A stretch of 64,000 nt of DNA. Origin: Devosia sp. Root685 (GTDB lineage Bacteria > Pseudomonadota > Alphaproteobacteria > Rhizobiales > Devosiaceae). Below, in pieces: positions 35,943 through 44,199 of the stretch. Numbering within the stretch: the stretch's first letter is position 1; each line of letters starts with the position of its first letter. The DNA lies in contig NZ_LMHK01000002.1 of NCBI RefSeq assembly GCF_001427875.1, positions 1,361,436 to 1,425,435 on the forward strand. Direction: 5' to 3'. The notes beneath the pieces are model-generated. The model did not search any database. It was not told the DNA's origin and was given only the letters and a program-made list of their open reading frames with translations. A program made the position numbers and the translations under genes.

Positions 35943-36377
35943 ATGCTGAAAAATATTCCGCCGCTGCTCGGCCCCGAACTTCTCGCCACCCTGCGGGCCA
36001 TGGGCCATGGCGACGAGATCGTCATTGCCGACGCAAACTTCCCGGCCGAATTCCTCGGCCCACAGGTCCACCGCGCCGACGGCATTTCCGCCACCGATAT
36101 TCTCGAAGCCGTCCTGACCGTCATGCCGCTCGATGATTTTGTCGATCAGGCCGCCATCGGCATGGCCGTCGTCGGCGATCCCCATGCCCGTCAGCCCATC
36201 TACGACGATTTCCAGCAGATCATTACCCGACACGAACCGGGAATGACCTTTTCGACGGTCGAACGCTTCGCCTTCTATGATCGCGCCAAAAAGGCCGCGG
36301 CCGTGATCCAGTCCGGCGAAACCCGGCTCTACGGCAATATCGTGCTCAAGAAGGGCATCATCCGCCCCAAATCGTAA
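35943..36377 (+). CDS. fucU: RbsD/FucU-family sugar mutarotase (FucU type)
   Basis: This 144-residue protein begins MLKNIPPLLGPELLATLRAMGHGDEIVIADAN, the FucU/RbsD signature. The Tyr/Asn-region residues ERFAFYDRAKKA and YGNIVLKKG near the C-terminus favour the fucose-type branch. FucU interconverts alpha and beta anomers of L-fucose, feeding the dehydrogenase of the oxidative pathway. ATG 35943 is preceded by CGGAGA and lies 31 nt after the GntR stop, so the two are probably co-transcribed. The fucose assignment over ribose rests on sequence flavour and neighbours. Confidence 0.88.
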   Translation: MLKNIPPLLGPELLATLRAMGHGDEIVIADANFPAEFLGPQVHRADGISATDILEAVLTVMPLDDFVDQAAIGMAVVGDPHARQPIYDDFQQIITRHEPGMTFSTVERFAFYDRAKKAAAVIQSGETRLYGNIVLKKGIIRPKS

Positions 36378-36414
36378 GAAGCGAACGCGCGACACCAAAG
36401 TCGCACTCGACAGA

Positions 36415-36426
36415 CTAACATGTTAG
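36415..36426. promoter_or_regulatory. Palindromic operator CTAACATGTTAG upstream of the FAA-hydrolase gene
   Basis: Third exact copy of the palindrome, 38 nt before the start of the FAA-hydrolase gene and 37 nt after fucU. It implies a separate regulated promoter for that gene. Confidence 0.82.
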
Positions 36427-36464
36427 CCTCTATCAGCGAGGCAAGATAAGAGGAGCTCTGCCCC

Positions 36465-37316
36465 ATGAAACTGCTTCGCGTCGGCCCCAAAGGGTCGGAA
36501 AAGCCCGCCATCATCGCCAAGGACGGTTCGATCCGTGACCTCTCCGGCGTCGTCGCTGACATCGGCGGCTCGACCCTGCTGCCCGAAGGCCTCGCCAGGA
36601 TCGCCGCCACGGACATCGACCTCTTGCCAAAACTCGACGCCGCCGAACGGATCGGCCCTTGCGTGGCAAACGTGGGAAAATTCATCTGCATCGGCCTCAA
36701 CTATGCCGACCACGCCGCCGAAACCGGTGCGCCGATCCCGGCCGAGCCGATCATCTTCATGAAGGCCACCAGCGCCATCATCGGCCCCAATGACGATGTG
36801 ATCATTCCCAAGAATGCCATCAAGCCCGATTGGGAAGTCGAGCTTGCGATCGTCATCGGCAAGGAAGCCCGCTACGTCGAAGAAGCAGATGCCTTCGACC
36901 ACGTCGCCGGCTATTGCGTCTGCAACGACGTGTCCGAACGCCACTTCCAGAGCGAGCGCGGCGGCACCTGGGACAAGGGCAAGGGCGCCGACACTTTTGG
37001 GCCCATCGGCCCCTGGCTCGTCACCAAGGACGAAGTCGCCGATCCCCAAAACCTCTCCATGTGGCTCGAAGTCGACGGTCACCGCTATCAGAACGGCTCC
37101 ACCAGGACGATGATTTTTGGCGTCGCCAAGATCGTTTCCTATGTCAGCCAGTTCATGAGCCTGCAGCCCGGCGACGTCATAACCACCGGCACCCCGCCCG
37201 GCGTCGGCATGGGCATCAAGCCCGAGCCGGTCTGGCTGAAAGCCGGCAATGTCATGCACCTCGGCATCGAAGGCCTCGGCGAGCAGAAGCAGAACGTCAA
37301 GGCGTACAGCGCCTAG
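36465..37316 (+). CDS. Fumarylacetoacetate hydrolase-family protein (candidate 2,4-diketo-3-deoxy-L-fuconate hydrolase)
   Basis: A 283-residue protein with an N-terminal cap region and the FAH catalytic domain: KFICIGLNYADHAAE, KATSAIIGPNDDVIIP, DWEVELAIVIGKEARYV (metal-binding Glu residues), GTWDKGKGADTFGPIGPWLV and TTGTPPGVGMGIKP. Close relatives split 2,4-diketo-3-deoxy-sugar acids. In the oxidative L-fucose or L-rhamnose route the products are pyruvate and L-lactate, which would suit LldD under the same operator. Length and motifs are typical; the substrate is inferred from context. Confidence 0.9.
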   Translation: MKLLRVGPKGSEKPAIIAKDGSIRDLSGVVADIGGSTLLPEGLARIAATDIDLLPKLDAAERIGPCVANVGKFICIGLNYADHAAETGAPIPAEPIIFMKATSAIIGPNDDVIIPKNAIKPDWEVELAIVIGKEARYVEEADAFDHVAGYCVCNDVSERHFQSERGGTWDKGKGADTFGPIGPWLVTKDEVADPQNLSMWLEVDGHRYQNGSTRTMIFGVAKIVSYVSQFMSLQPGDVITTGTPPGVGMGIKPEPVWLKAGNVMHLGIEGLGEQKQNVKAYSA

Positions 37317-37343
37317 ATAACAGCCTACAGTTGATACGATCGG

Positions 37344-37373
37344 GGCCTCGGCGATCTCGCCGGGGCCTCTTTC
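37344..37373 (+). terminator. Terminator after the FAA-hydrolase gene
   Basis: A hairpin with arms GGCCTCGGCGA and TCGCCGGGGCC (one mismatch) is followed by TCTTTC, 27 nt after the stop. The T-tract is short. Confidence 0.65.
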
Positions 37374-37459
37374 ACTTGAGGCGTGGCACCGGCCGCAACT
37401 ACGTAGTTGTGCGGTTGGTGGTACTGCTTAAAGATAGCGGAACGTCGGGGGGCGTTTCC

Positions 37460-38212
37460 GTGTCAAAGCTTGTCATCTTCACCAGTCTGGACAGACCGCT
37501 GCTTAATGGTGGCTCCGAGGCGTTCCCGTGTGGTCCAAACACCGCACCGGACTTTGAGGCGCGGCTTGGCGCGCAGGTCATAGTCGCCTCTATTCTTCCG
37601 GCTGAACAAGGCTATGTGGCGCTCGGCACCCTCAATGGCCTGCGAACGGATGACGCCGGCAACACCCTTGTCGACATCGCCGACCTCCGTCTCTTCCCTG
37701 AACCCGTGATGTTCGTCGAGAACGCACCCAGCCGCGATGGCATCCATGATCTATCCGAACCCCTGTTCGACCAGATCATTGCGCGGGCCCTCGGCCACGC
37801 CGAGATCGACGATGCCCCGGCCAGCGACGACTTTGTTGTCGCCATTTATCAATTCACCAGCCAGTTGGCGCGCCAGCAGCAGAAGCGCTGTAGCTTCTCC
37901 GACGTTACAACCGAGATTGGTGTCGCCTGCGTCATCCGCCCGCTCCATAAGGGCGGCGCCTTACACGTCAGCAATTTCCTGTTCCTCGACCCCGAGCCCG
38001 GGGTCCTGTTCGAGCACTTCGCCTGGACGGTGGGGCCGCAATTCGAGATCATTGTCGATATGCATGCGGTCCGTCCCGATATTGCCGACACGGTCAATCG
38101 CACCGGCATGCTAGCGCTCAGGGACGCCATTGCAGCCTGGCCCGATCGCGAGGCGCTGGCCTGGCACCGAGAACAGTTTTTTGCGCGATTTGAGGCCAAG
38201 GGCCAGCCATAG
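37460..38212 (+). CDS. Hypothetical protein, possibly a degenerate HNH-fold protein
   Basis: A protein of 250 residues from GTG 37460, which has GGGGGG about 7 nt upstream. No signal peptide. Residues about 130-200 read QQQKRCSFSDVTTEIGVACV, then IRPLHKGGALHVSNFLFLDP and LFEHFAWTVGP. The order Cys-rich turn, I/V-RP, GG-x-LHVSN, FLFL, LF resembles HNH endonuclease cores, in which the H of an A-H-I motif and the final H/N coordinate metal, but the first catalytic His is not evident. I cannot assign a function. It stands alone between the sugar-acid cluster and a palindromic repeat region. Confidence 0.65.
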   Translation: MSKLVIFTSLDRPLLNGGSEAFPCGPNTAPDFEARLGAQVIVASILPAEQGYVALGTLNGLRTDDAGNTLVDIADLRLFPEPVMFVENAPSRDGIHDLSEPLFDQIIARALGHAEIDDAPASDDFVVAIYQFTSQLARQQQKRCSFSDVTTEIGVACVIRPLHKGGALHVSNFLFLDPEPGVLFEHFAWTVGPQFEIIVDMHAVRPDIADTVNRTGMLALRDAIAAWPDREALAWHREQFFARFEAKGQP

Positions 38213-38223
38213 CGCGCTAGCTC

Positions 38224-38435
38224 GGGTGTGTGGGGATTCATGTCAGGGCGAGGCGAAAACGGTGGTTTTCGAGAAGTGATGAGCACCTTGGCAAAGGTCC
38301 AGTGGACCTTTGCCGCGAAGAACGCCCGGAGAGCTACGCTCGCAGGGCTATGCGCAGCGTACGTTCGGTACGTGAGGACCGGAAGCCCAGAAAACCGGCG
38401 TTTGCAGCCCGTCATCACGCGAATACCACACACCC
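38224..38435. repeat. Extragenic palindromic element
   Basis: Outer arms GGGTGTGTGG (38224-38233) and CCACACACCC (38426-38435) bracket a region rich in inverted repeats. These include a perfect 11-bp stem with a 3-nt loop, GGCAAAGGTCC-AGT-GGACCTTTGCC (38290-38314), and CGTACGTTCGGTACG-like palindromes near 38360-38373. No gene is supported. It looks like a member of a dispersed intergenic repeat family and may form a large structured RNA between two convergent genes. Confidence 0.65.
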
Positions 38436-39310
38436 TAGTCCGCCAGCAGATACGTCGCCACAGCCCTGCGATCATCCTCGGTCCAGAACGAGGTCGAATC
38501 CTTGATGACCTCGCCCATCGGTCCGCCCAAGACGTCAAAGCCCGGGGTAAACCCATCCTGGAGCGTCTGCGCCAGGGTTGCCACGTCATAGCCCTCCGCC
38601 ACCAGTGCTTCACGCGTCAGCGCCGGCGCGCGGCCACCCGTACCGCCGGGCGACCCGGCAAAGGCCTGATCCCATTCAAGCGCCCCCAGCCCATTGCGCG
38701 GGGTATGGCAGGCAACACAATGGGCGGGTCCCATGGCGAGATATTTTCCGCGATTATAGACCGCGTCCTTGCCTGCCTCCGGTTCGAAACGGCGCGGGGC
38801 AAAGAACAGGTTCTTCCAGCCCGCCATGATCAGACGCATATTGAACGGAAACGGCACCGAACTCTCCGCCGCCGGCGCCGGGTCAGGCTTGGTTTTCATC
38901 AGCGCCGCGTAGAGATCGACGACATCCTGGTCGCTCATCAGCGCATAGTTTTCATAGGGAAAGGCCGGGTAGAGATGCCCCTGCGGTCCCATGCCGTTGC
39001 TGAGCGCGTCCGAAAACTGCTCCAACGTCCAGGCCCCGATCCCGGCATTTCGGTCCGAGGTAATATTGGGCGGCACAAAAGTACCGAAAGCGGTTTTGAG
39101 CCCCGCCCCACCGCCCAGTTCAATCCCCCCGGCCGCCGCATCCGTGTGGCAGGCAACGCAGCCGGCGAGCCGCATGACATAGTCGCCGCGTGTCGCGTCC
39201 CCCACCATAGTCAGGTCCCGCTCCGGCCCCGCCACGGGCTTGAGGAAATAGACCGCCGTCGCCACACCGGCCACCGCGACAACGGCAAGACCCACCCAAC
39301 GCTTCTTCAT
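38435..39310 (-). CDS. Di-haem cytochrome c, dehydrogenase-partner type
   Basis: A 291-residue protein with an N-terminal membrane anchor or signal (VGLAVVAVAGVATAVYFL) and two CVACH haem-binding motifs (51-55 and 198-202). Axial Met candidates are seen in SNGMGPQGHLYP and GGPMGEV. The layout with PNITSDRNAGIGAWT resembles cytochrome subunits of membrane-bound alcohol, gluconate and fructose dehydrogenases, and c-type proteins paired with aldehyde dehydrogenases. No such partner is adjacent here; a sugar kinase lies 66 nt upstream. Start ATG 39310. Confidence 0.9.
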   Translation of the reverse strand: MKKRWVGLAVVAVAGVATAVYFLKPVAGPERDLTMVGDATRGDYVMRLAGCVACHTDAAAGGIELGGGAGLKTAFGTFVPPNITSDRNAGIGAWTLEQFSDALSNGMGPQGHLYPAFPYENYALMSDQDVVDLYAALMKTKPDPAPAAESSVPFPFNMRLIMAGWKNLFFAPRRFEPEAGKDAVYNRGKYLAMGPAHCVACHTPRNGLGALEWDQAFAGSPGGTGGRAPALTREALVAEGYDVATLAQTLQDGFTPGFDVLGGPMGEVIKDSTSFWTEDDRRAVATYLLAD

Positions 39311-39376
39311 GACTGTTCCCCGGCTAGTCGGCGCGATCACACCAGAGCCCGCGGCAAACCGCAATGTCAGGCACGG

Positions 39377-40318
39377 TCAACTGCTTGCGAGGACGGCATC
39401 CACCTGAGCGCGCGTCGGCGGCTTGCAGCCCTTTTCCGCACAGTTGAGCCCGGCCACCACGGCGCCGAAGCGCAGCGTCGTTTTGAGCGCTGCCGCGTCG
39501 AGCATGCCCAGTTTCCCCAGCTTCAATGCGCCAGTTTCGTTGAGCCAGGTGAGTATCCCCGCCATCAGGCTATCGCCCGCGCCCACCGTATCGCCAAACA
39601 CGGGCGGCGTATAAATGCCCGCCTGGGCGCTGGCGACGTTGGAAAAAGCGCGCGAGCCATGCTCGCCGAGGGTAACAACCACCAGTTCGCAATTGGGCCG
39701 GTCGAGCAGGAGCCGTGCATGCTCTTCGATGCTCACGCCCGGCTCGAGCCATTCGTGGTCTTCTTCGGAAAGCTTGATGATATGGGCGAGATCGAGGAAG
39801 GTTTCGAGGCGCTGGCGATAGCCGTCCTCGTCGTCCACCTTGCGCACATTGATATCAAACGAGATCGTCGCGCCGCGCCCGATAGCGGCCTTCACCACCG
39901 GCAGCCATTTTTCCGCATCCTCTTCCAGCATCGGGGCAAAACCTCCGATCTGGTAGAGCTCGATCGATTGCGGCAGCGCTGCGAGCAGGCCTTCGCGCGT
40001 AAAGGCGCGATCGGCGCCGCGCTCGAACACATAGCTTGCCTGCATCTTGGCGTTAAAGGTGATCACCGCCTTCGTGGTCGCCTCCGCCACGCGCTCTTTG
40101 AGCAGGACTTCGACCCCGGCCTCGGCCAGTGGCTTGAGCAGCAGGTCGCCATATTCGTCCTGGCTGATCGGGCACAGAAAGCCGGTTGCGTTGCCGAGCT
40201 TGGCCAGCGCAATCGCGCAGTTGAAGGGCGATCCGCCCGGCAAAGCCAACCGCTCGGCTCCCGGTACCGCCGACACAGGCACCAGATCCACCAGGCTCTC
40301 CCCACCGACGACGAACAT
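39377..40318 (-). CDS. PfkB-family carbohydrate kinase, probably fructokinase
   Basis: A 313-residue ribokinase-fold enzyme. It opens with FVVGGESLVDLVP, shows the substrate loop GGSPFNCAIALAKLG and ends with the PfkB signature FGDTVGAGDSLMAG, whose Asp is the catalytic base. The C-terminal AGLNCAEKGCKPPTRAQVD matches what I recall of rhizobial fructokinases. Fructose released by the GH32 enzyme at 55.2 kb would be a fitting substrate; this link is inferred. ATG 40318 has AAGGAG at 6 nt. Confidence 0.85.
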   Translation of the reverse strand: MFVVGGESLVDLVPVSAVPGAERLALPGGSPFNCAIALAKLGNATGFLCPISQDEYGDLLLKPLAEAGVEVLLKERVAEATTKAVITFNAKMQASYVFERGADRAFTREGLLAALPQSIELYQIGGFAPMLEEDAEKWLPVVKAAIGRGATISFDINVRKVDDEDGYRQRLETFLDLAHIIKLSEEDHEWLEPGVSIEEHARLLLDRPNCELVVVTLGEHGSRAFSNVASAQAGIYTPPVFGDTVGAGDSLMAGILTWLNETGALKLGKLGMLDAAALKTTLRFGAVVAGLNCAEKGCKPPTRAQVDAVLASS

Positions 40319-40511
40319 GCGCTTCTCCTTTTTGGGCCGTTGCAGCGTCATACCATTCGGGCAAGAAAAGTCACCAGCACCGCGGGGCTTTACGAAAAAG
40401 CGCGCCAGTATGGCGTTGACCTCATTTCTGGATGATGTTCAATCGCAGGCAGATCGCTTGTCAGGGTTCTTGAGAAACCCGGCAGCGTCATACAAGAGGG
40501 AGGATATCGCG

Positions 40512-41075
40512 GTGCAAGGGCTCGCCGTGCTCGTCCGGGGCATCAGCGCCATTAATTGGCTGGTCGGACAAATTCTGAGCTGGCTGGCGCTTGCCTGCGT
40601 GCTCATCTGCTTCACCGTGGTGGTGCAGCGCTATTTCTTTCATGTTTCGGTCCTGTGGATGCAGGATCTTTACGTCTGGGTCGGCGGCGCCATGTTTACA
40701 GGGGTGGCGGGCTTTGCGCTGCTGCGCGATGACCATGTGCGGGTCGATATCTTCTACCGCCCCGCCTCCATCCGCAAAAAGGCGATGGCCGACCTCTTCG
40801 GCGTCGTCGTCTTCCTTCTGCCCTTCATGTATGTCGTCATCCAATATTGCTGGACAGCCGTCGCCCGCTCCTGGAGCTATTCGGAAGGCTCGGCAAATAT
40901 CGGCGGCATGCCGGGTCTCTTCGTCCTCAAGAGCTTCATCATCGTCTTTGCCGTTCTGATCGGCCTTCAGGGCATTGCCATGGCGCTGCGGTCCATCCTC
41001 GTCCTAGCGGACAAGGAAGACCTCCTGCCCCCCGACCTCCGCTACAAGATCGATGCCCCCAAGGAAGCCCATTGA
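40512..41075 (+). CDS. dctQ: TRAP transporter small permease (DctQ)
   Basis: A 187-residue membrane protein with four hydrophobic segments and the DctQ-type signature VLWMQDLYVWVGGAMFTGVAGFALLRDDHVRVDIF. It is the small subunit of a sodium-driven tripartite uptake system. GTG 40512 has GGGAGG 8 nt upstream; longer in-frame readings would run back into noncoding sequence. Its stop overlaps the dctM ATG by 1 nt. Confidence 0.9.
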   Translation: MQGLAVLVRGISAINWLVGQILSWLALACVLICFTVVVQRYFFHVSVLWMQDLYVWVGGAMFTGVAGFALLRDDHVRVDIFYRPASIRKKAMADLFGVVVFLLPFMYVVIQYCWTAVARSWSYSEGSANIGGMPGLFVLKSFIIVFAVLIGLQGIAMALRSILVLADKEDLLPPDLRYKIDAPKEAH

Positions 41076-42463
41076 TGGATCCCGTTCTTATCGGCGAAAT
41101 TCTCGCCGCCCTCATGTTCCTGGGCGTCATCGGCGTCCTCATGCTCGGTTTCCCGGTCGCCTTTTCTCTCGCCGGCACCGCCCTGCTCTTTGGTCTCGTC
41201 GGCTGGTGGCTCGGGGTCTATGACCCTTCGAATTACGGCTCGCTGGCCGGCCGCTATATCGGCCTCATGACCAACGAGGTGCTCGTCGCAGTGCCGCTCT
41301 TTGTGTTCATGGGCGTCATGCTCGAGCGCTCCGGCATTGCCGAGCAATTGCTCCTCACCATGGGCAAGCTGTTCGGCAATCTACGCGGGGGCCTCGGCCT
41401 TTCGGTCATTCTGGTCGGGGCGCTCCTCGCAGCCTCGACCGGCGTCGTCGGTGCCACTGTCGTCACCATGGGCCTGATCTCCCTGCCCGCCATGTTGCGC
41501 GCCGGCTACGATCCCAAGCTGGCAACGGGCGTCATCTGCGCCTCAGGCACGCTGGGGCAGATCATTCCGCCCTCGACGGTCCTGATCTTCATGGGCGATA
41601 TGCTTTCGGGGATCAACGCCCAGGTGCAGATGGAAAAGGGCAACTTTGCGCCCGAGCCTGTTTCGGTGGGTGCCCTCTTTGCCGGCGCCATCATCCCCGG
41701 CCTGCTGCTTGTCTGCCTCTATGCGGCCTTCATGATCTTCAAGGCCATCACCGATCCCAAATCCTGCCCGGCAACCCCGGTGCCGGAAGCGGAAAAGGCC
41801 AATCTCGGTCGCGAAATCGTCACCGCGCTATTGCCACCGCTCCTCCTGATCATTGCCGTCCTCGGCTCGATCCTTGGCGGCATCGCCACCCCCACAGAAG
41901 CCGCGTCCGTGGGTTCTGTCGGCGCCATCCTCCTCGCGCTACTGCGTGGCAGGCTCAATTTCGGCATTCTCAAGCAGGTTGTCGTCTCCGCCGCCACCAT
42001 CACCTCGATGGTGTTTATCATCCTCTTCGGCGCGGCGGTGTTTTCGGTCGTCTTCCGCATGATGGGCGGCGACAACCTCGTGCACGAGTTCCTCTCATCC
42101 ATGCCCGGGGGCGCGGTCGGCGCCATCATCATCGTCATGCTGGTGATGTTCCTGCTCGGCTTCATCCTCGACACGTTCGAGATCATCTTCATCGTCATCC
42201 CGATCACCGCCCCGGTGCTGCTGGCGCTCGATGTCAACCCGATCTGGCTGGGCGTCATGGTTGGGGTCAATCTCCAGACCAGCTTCTTGACCCCGCCCTT
42301 CGGCTTCGCGCTCTTTTATCTGCGCGGCGTTGCCCCCTCCTGGGTCAGCACCGGCATGATCTACAAGGGCGTCATCCCCTTCGTGCTCCTGCAGATCGTT
42401 GCGCTCTTCATCCTGTTCATGTTCCCGCAACTCATAACCTGGCTGCCGGACATGTTGTACTAG
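41075..42463 (+). CDS. dctM: TRAP transporter large permease (DctM)
   Basis: A 462-residue membrane protein with about twelve helices and the DctM signatures LMTNEVLVAVPLFVFMGVMLERSGIAEQLL, GVVGATVVTMGLISLPAMLR, ASGTLGQIIPPSTVLIFMGD and TPPFGFALFYLRGV. It is the ion-coupled transport subunit. The ATG at 41075 shares one base with the dctQ stop (TGATG). The binding-protein gene lies just beyond, on the opposite strand. Confidence 0.95.
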   Translation: MDPVLIGEILAALMFLGVIGVLMLGFPVAFSLAGTALLFGLVGWWLGVYDPSNYGSLAGRYIGLMTNEVLVAVPLFVFMGVMLERSGIAEQLLLTMGKLFGNLRGGLGLSVILVGALLAASTGVVGATVVTMGLISLPAMLRAGYDPKLATGVICASGTLGQIIPPSTVLIFMGDMLSGINAQVQMEKGNFAPEPVSVGALFAGAIIPGLLLVCLYAAFMIFKAITDPKSCPATPVPEAEKANLGREIVTALLPPLLLIIAVLGSILGGIATPTEAASVGSVGAILLALLRGRLNFGILKQVVVSAATITSMVFIILFGAAVFSVVFRMMGGDNLVHEFLSSMPGGAVGAIIIVMLVMFLLGFILDTFEIIFIVIPITAPVLLALDVNPIWLGVMVGVNLQTSFLTPPFGFALFYLRGVAPSWVSTGMIYKGVIPFVLLQIVALFILFMFPQLITWLPDMLY

Positions 42464-42487
42464 GCGGCAACGCCACTCCCAAAAACA

Positions 42488-42515
42488 AAAAGCCCGGGCA
42501 ATTGCCCGGGCTTTT
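42488..42515. terminator. Bidirectional terminator between dctM and dctP
   Basis: A perfect 28-bp palindrome with a GC-rich core, AAAAGCCCGGGCAA / TTGCCCGGGCTTTT, has A-runs on the left and T-runs on the right. It can therefore end transcription from both sides. Confidence 0.92.
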
Positions 42516-42535
42516 CTTTAGCCGCTGAAGGCTGC

Positions 42536-43636
42536 CTATTCGTACTTGATGTATTTTTCGCGGGCCGACAGATAGGGCATGTCCGTGCCCTCGGTGCGCT
42601 GGCGCAGAAGGTTGAAGGAGGTGACAAAGCTTTCGGCCACTTCCTTGGTCAGGGCATCGCCACCGTCGCGGATTTCCGCAATCAGCTCCATCGATGCCTT
42701 GGCGCCGGCCTCAAGGATTTCATCGGGGAAGCGGCGAACCTGAACCCCATGCTCGGACACGAGCGCATTGAGGGCGCGTGGATCATTCGCATACATGTCC
42801 GAAGCGACGTCGTCATAGGAGGCCTGGGCGCAGACCCGGACGATTTCCTGCAGGTCTTCCGGCAGAGCCTGATACTTGGCCTTGTCGACGACGATTTCGG
42901 TAGCCAGGCCCGGCTCGACGAAGCTGGGGAAATAGTAATTCTTGGCGATCTGATAGAAGCCAAGCGCGAGGTCGTTGTAGGGGCCGACGAATTCGGCCGC
43001 ATCGAGCGTACCCGATTGCAGCGCGGCAAAAATTTCGCCGGCAGCAAGATTGGTCACCGAAGCGCCAAGCTTGCCCCAGACCTGTCCGCCAAGGCCCGGC
43101 GTGCGGAAGCGCAGCCCCTGGATATCGGAAAGCCCGGTGAGTTCATTGCGGAACCAGCCGCCCGCCTGGGTGCCGGTATCGCCCGAGAGAAAACCCTGCA
43201 GACCGAACTGATCGTAGATCTTGTCCCACAATTCCTGGCCGCCGAGATAACGCACCCAGGCCGTCAATTCGCGGCTGGTCATGCCGAAGGGCACACCGGT
43301 GAAGAACGACAGCCCCTGGCTCTTGTTCTGCCAATAATAGGGCGTGCCATGGCTCATTTCCGCCGAGCCGTCGATCACGGCATCGAGCGCCTGCAGGCCC
43401 GGCACCATTTCACCCGCAGCAAAGACCTGCACGGTCAATCGACCGCCCGAAGCCTTGGTGATGCGGTCGGCAAGGTTCTGCGCACCCACGCCCAGGCCCG
43501 GAAAGTTCTTGGGCCATGTCGTCACCATACGCCAGGTGATCTTGTCTTGGGCTATAGCCGGCGCGGCAAGCGTCGTTGCGGCCGCCGCACCAATCGTGGC
43601 GACAGACGCCTGCTTGAAAAATTCACGTCTCTTCAT
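42536..43636 (-). CDS. dctP: TRAP transporter solute-binding protein, DctP family (TakP-like keto/hydroxy-acid type)
   Basis: A 366-residue periplasmic protein with a twin-arginine-type signal (MKRREFFKQASVATIGAAAA...). The mature part shows EMVPGLQALDAVIDGSAEMSH, a GDTGTQAGGWFRNEL region, LRFRTPGLGGQVWGKLG, and GTLDAAEFVGPYNDLALGFYQIA. These resemble TakP of Rhodobacter, which binds 2-oxo acids, so a small keto or hydroxy acid is the likely ligand. ATG 43636 has GGGAGGAAAGC upstream. The gene is convergent with dctQM, an unusual arrangement for one transporter. Confidence 0.9.
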   Translation of the reverse strand: MKRREFFKQASVATIGAAAATTLAAPAIAQDKITWRMVTTWPKNFPGLGVGAQNLADRITKASGGRLTVQVFAAGEMVPGLQALDAVIDGSAEMSHGTPYYWQNKSQGLSFFTGVPFGMTSRELTAWVRYLGGQELWDKIYDQFGLQGFLSGDTGTQAGGWFRNELTGLSDIQGLRFRTPGLGGQVWGKLGASVTNLAAGEIFAALQSGTLDAAEFVGPYNDLALGFYQIAKNYYFPSFVEPGLATEIVVDKAKYQALPEDLQEIVRVCAQASYDDVASDMYANDPRALNALVSEHGVQVRRFPDEILEAGAKASMELIAEIRDGGDALTKEVAESFVTSFNLLRQRTEGTDMPYLSAREKYIKYE

Positions 43637-43772
43637 GCTTTCCTCCCAAAGGGGCGCCTCTCCCAAGGCCCCGGCACTGCTTCGTCTTTGCGAATGCAGC
43701 GCAGGGCGGTAGAAAAGCAATCCACATCAAGACTGTCCAGCATCTTGTTGGGGCTCTGCAAAAAAGTGTGGC

Positions 43773-44168
43773 TCAGGCCCGCCGTGCCACCAGATCAATC
43801 TCGACCAGCGCACCCACCGCCAGCGCCGTTACGCCCACGGTCGTGCGCGCCGGCAATTTGCCCGCCTCGAAAAAGCTCGGCCACAGCGCGTTGAGCGCCG
43901 CGTAATCGCGCTCGAACGCGGTGAGATAAATCCGCGCCATGGTCACATCGGCAAGGGTCAGTCCAACCCCGCCCAGAACCACCTTGAGGTTGTCGATCAC
44001 TTGCCGCGTCTGCGCCTCGATTCCCTCCGGCAAAGGCGCATCGGGCGCTTTGGGATCGGTCGGCATCTGCCCGGTCACAAAGACAAAGCCCCCCGCCTCC
44101 ACCGCATGACTGAAAGGCGCCACCGGCCGCGGGCCGGAAGAAATCATGTGGTGGAGAAGGTCGTTCAT
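43773..44168 (-). CDS. RidA (YjgF/YER057c/UK114) family protein
   Basis: A 131-residue protein of the RidA fold: AVEAGGFVFVTGQMPTDP, IEAQTRQVIDNLKVVLGGVGLTLADVTMARIYLT and LPARTTVGVTALAVGALVEIDLVA. The Arg in PARTTV that binds the substrate carboxylate is kept, so imine/enamine deaminase activity is plausible. RidA removes reactive 2-aminoacrylate made by serine and threonine dehydratases; sdaA lies 3.7 kb away but is not in the same operon. Confidence 0.9.
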   Translation of the reverse strand: MNDLLHHMISSGPRPVAPFSHAVEAGGFVFVTGQMPTDPKAPDAPLPEGIEAQTRQVIDNLKVVLGGVGLTLADVTMARIYLTAFERDYAALNALWPSFFEAGKLPARTTVGVTALAVGALVEIDLVARRA

Positions 44169-44199
44169 GTCATCGCGTCCTGATCGGATTTAGCTCGGC

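Noticed and set aside
38228-40435. A 735-codon plus-strand open frame
   Set aside because: It runs opposite the cytochrome c and sugar-kinase genes and through palindromic DNA; Arg/His-rich with no domain.
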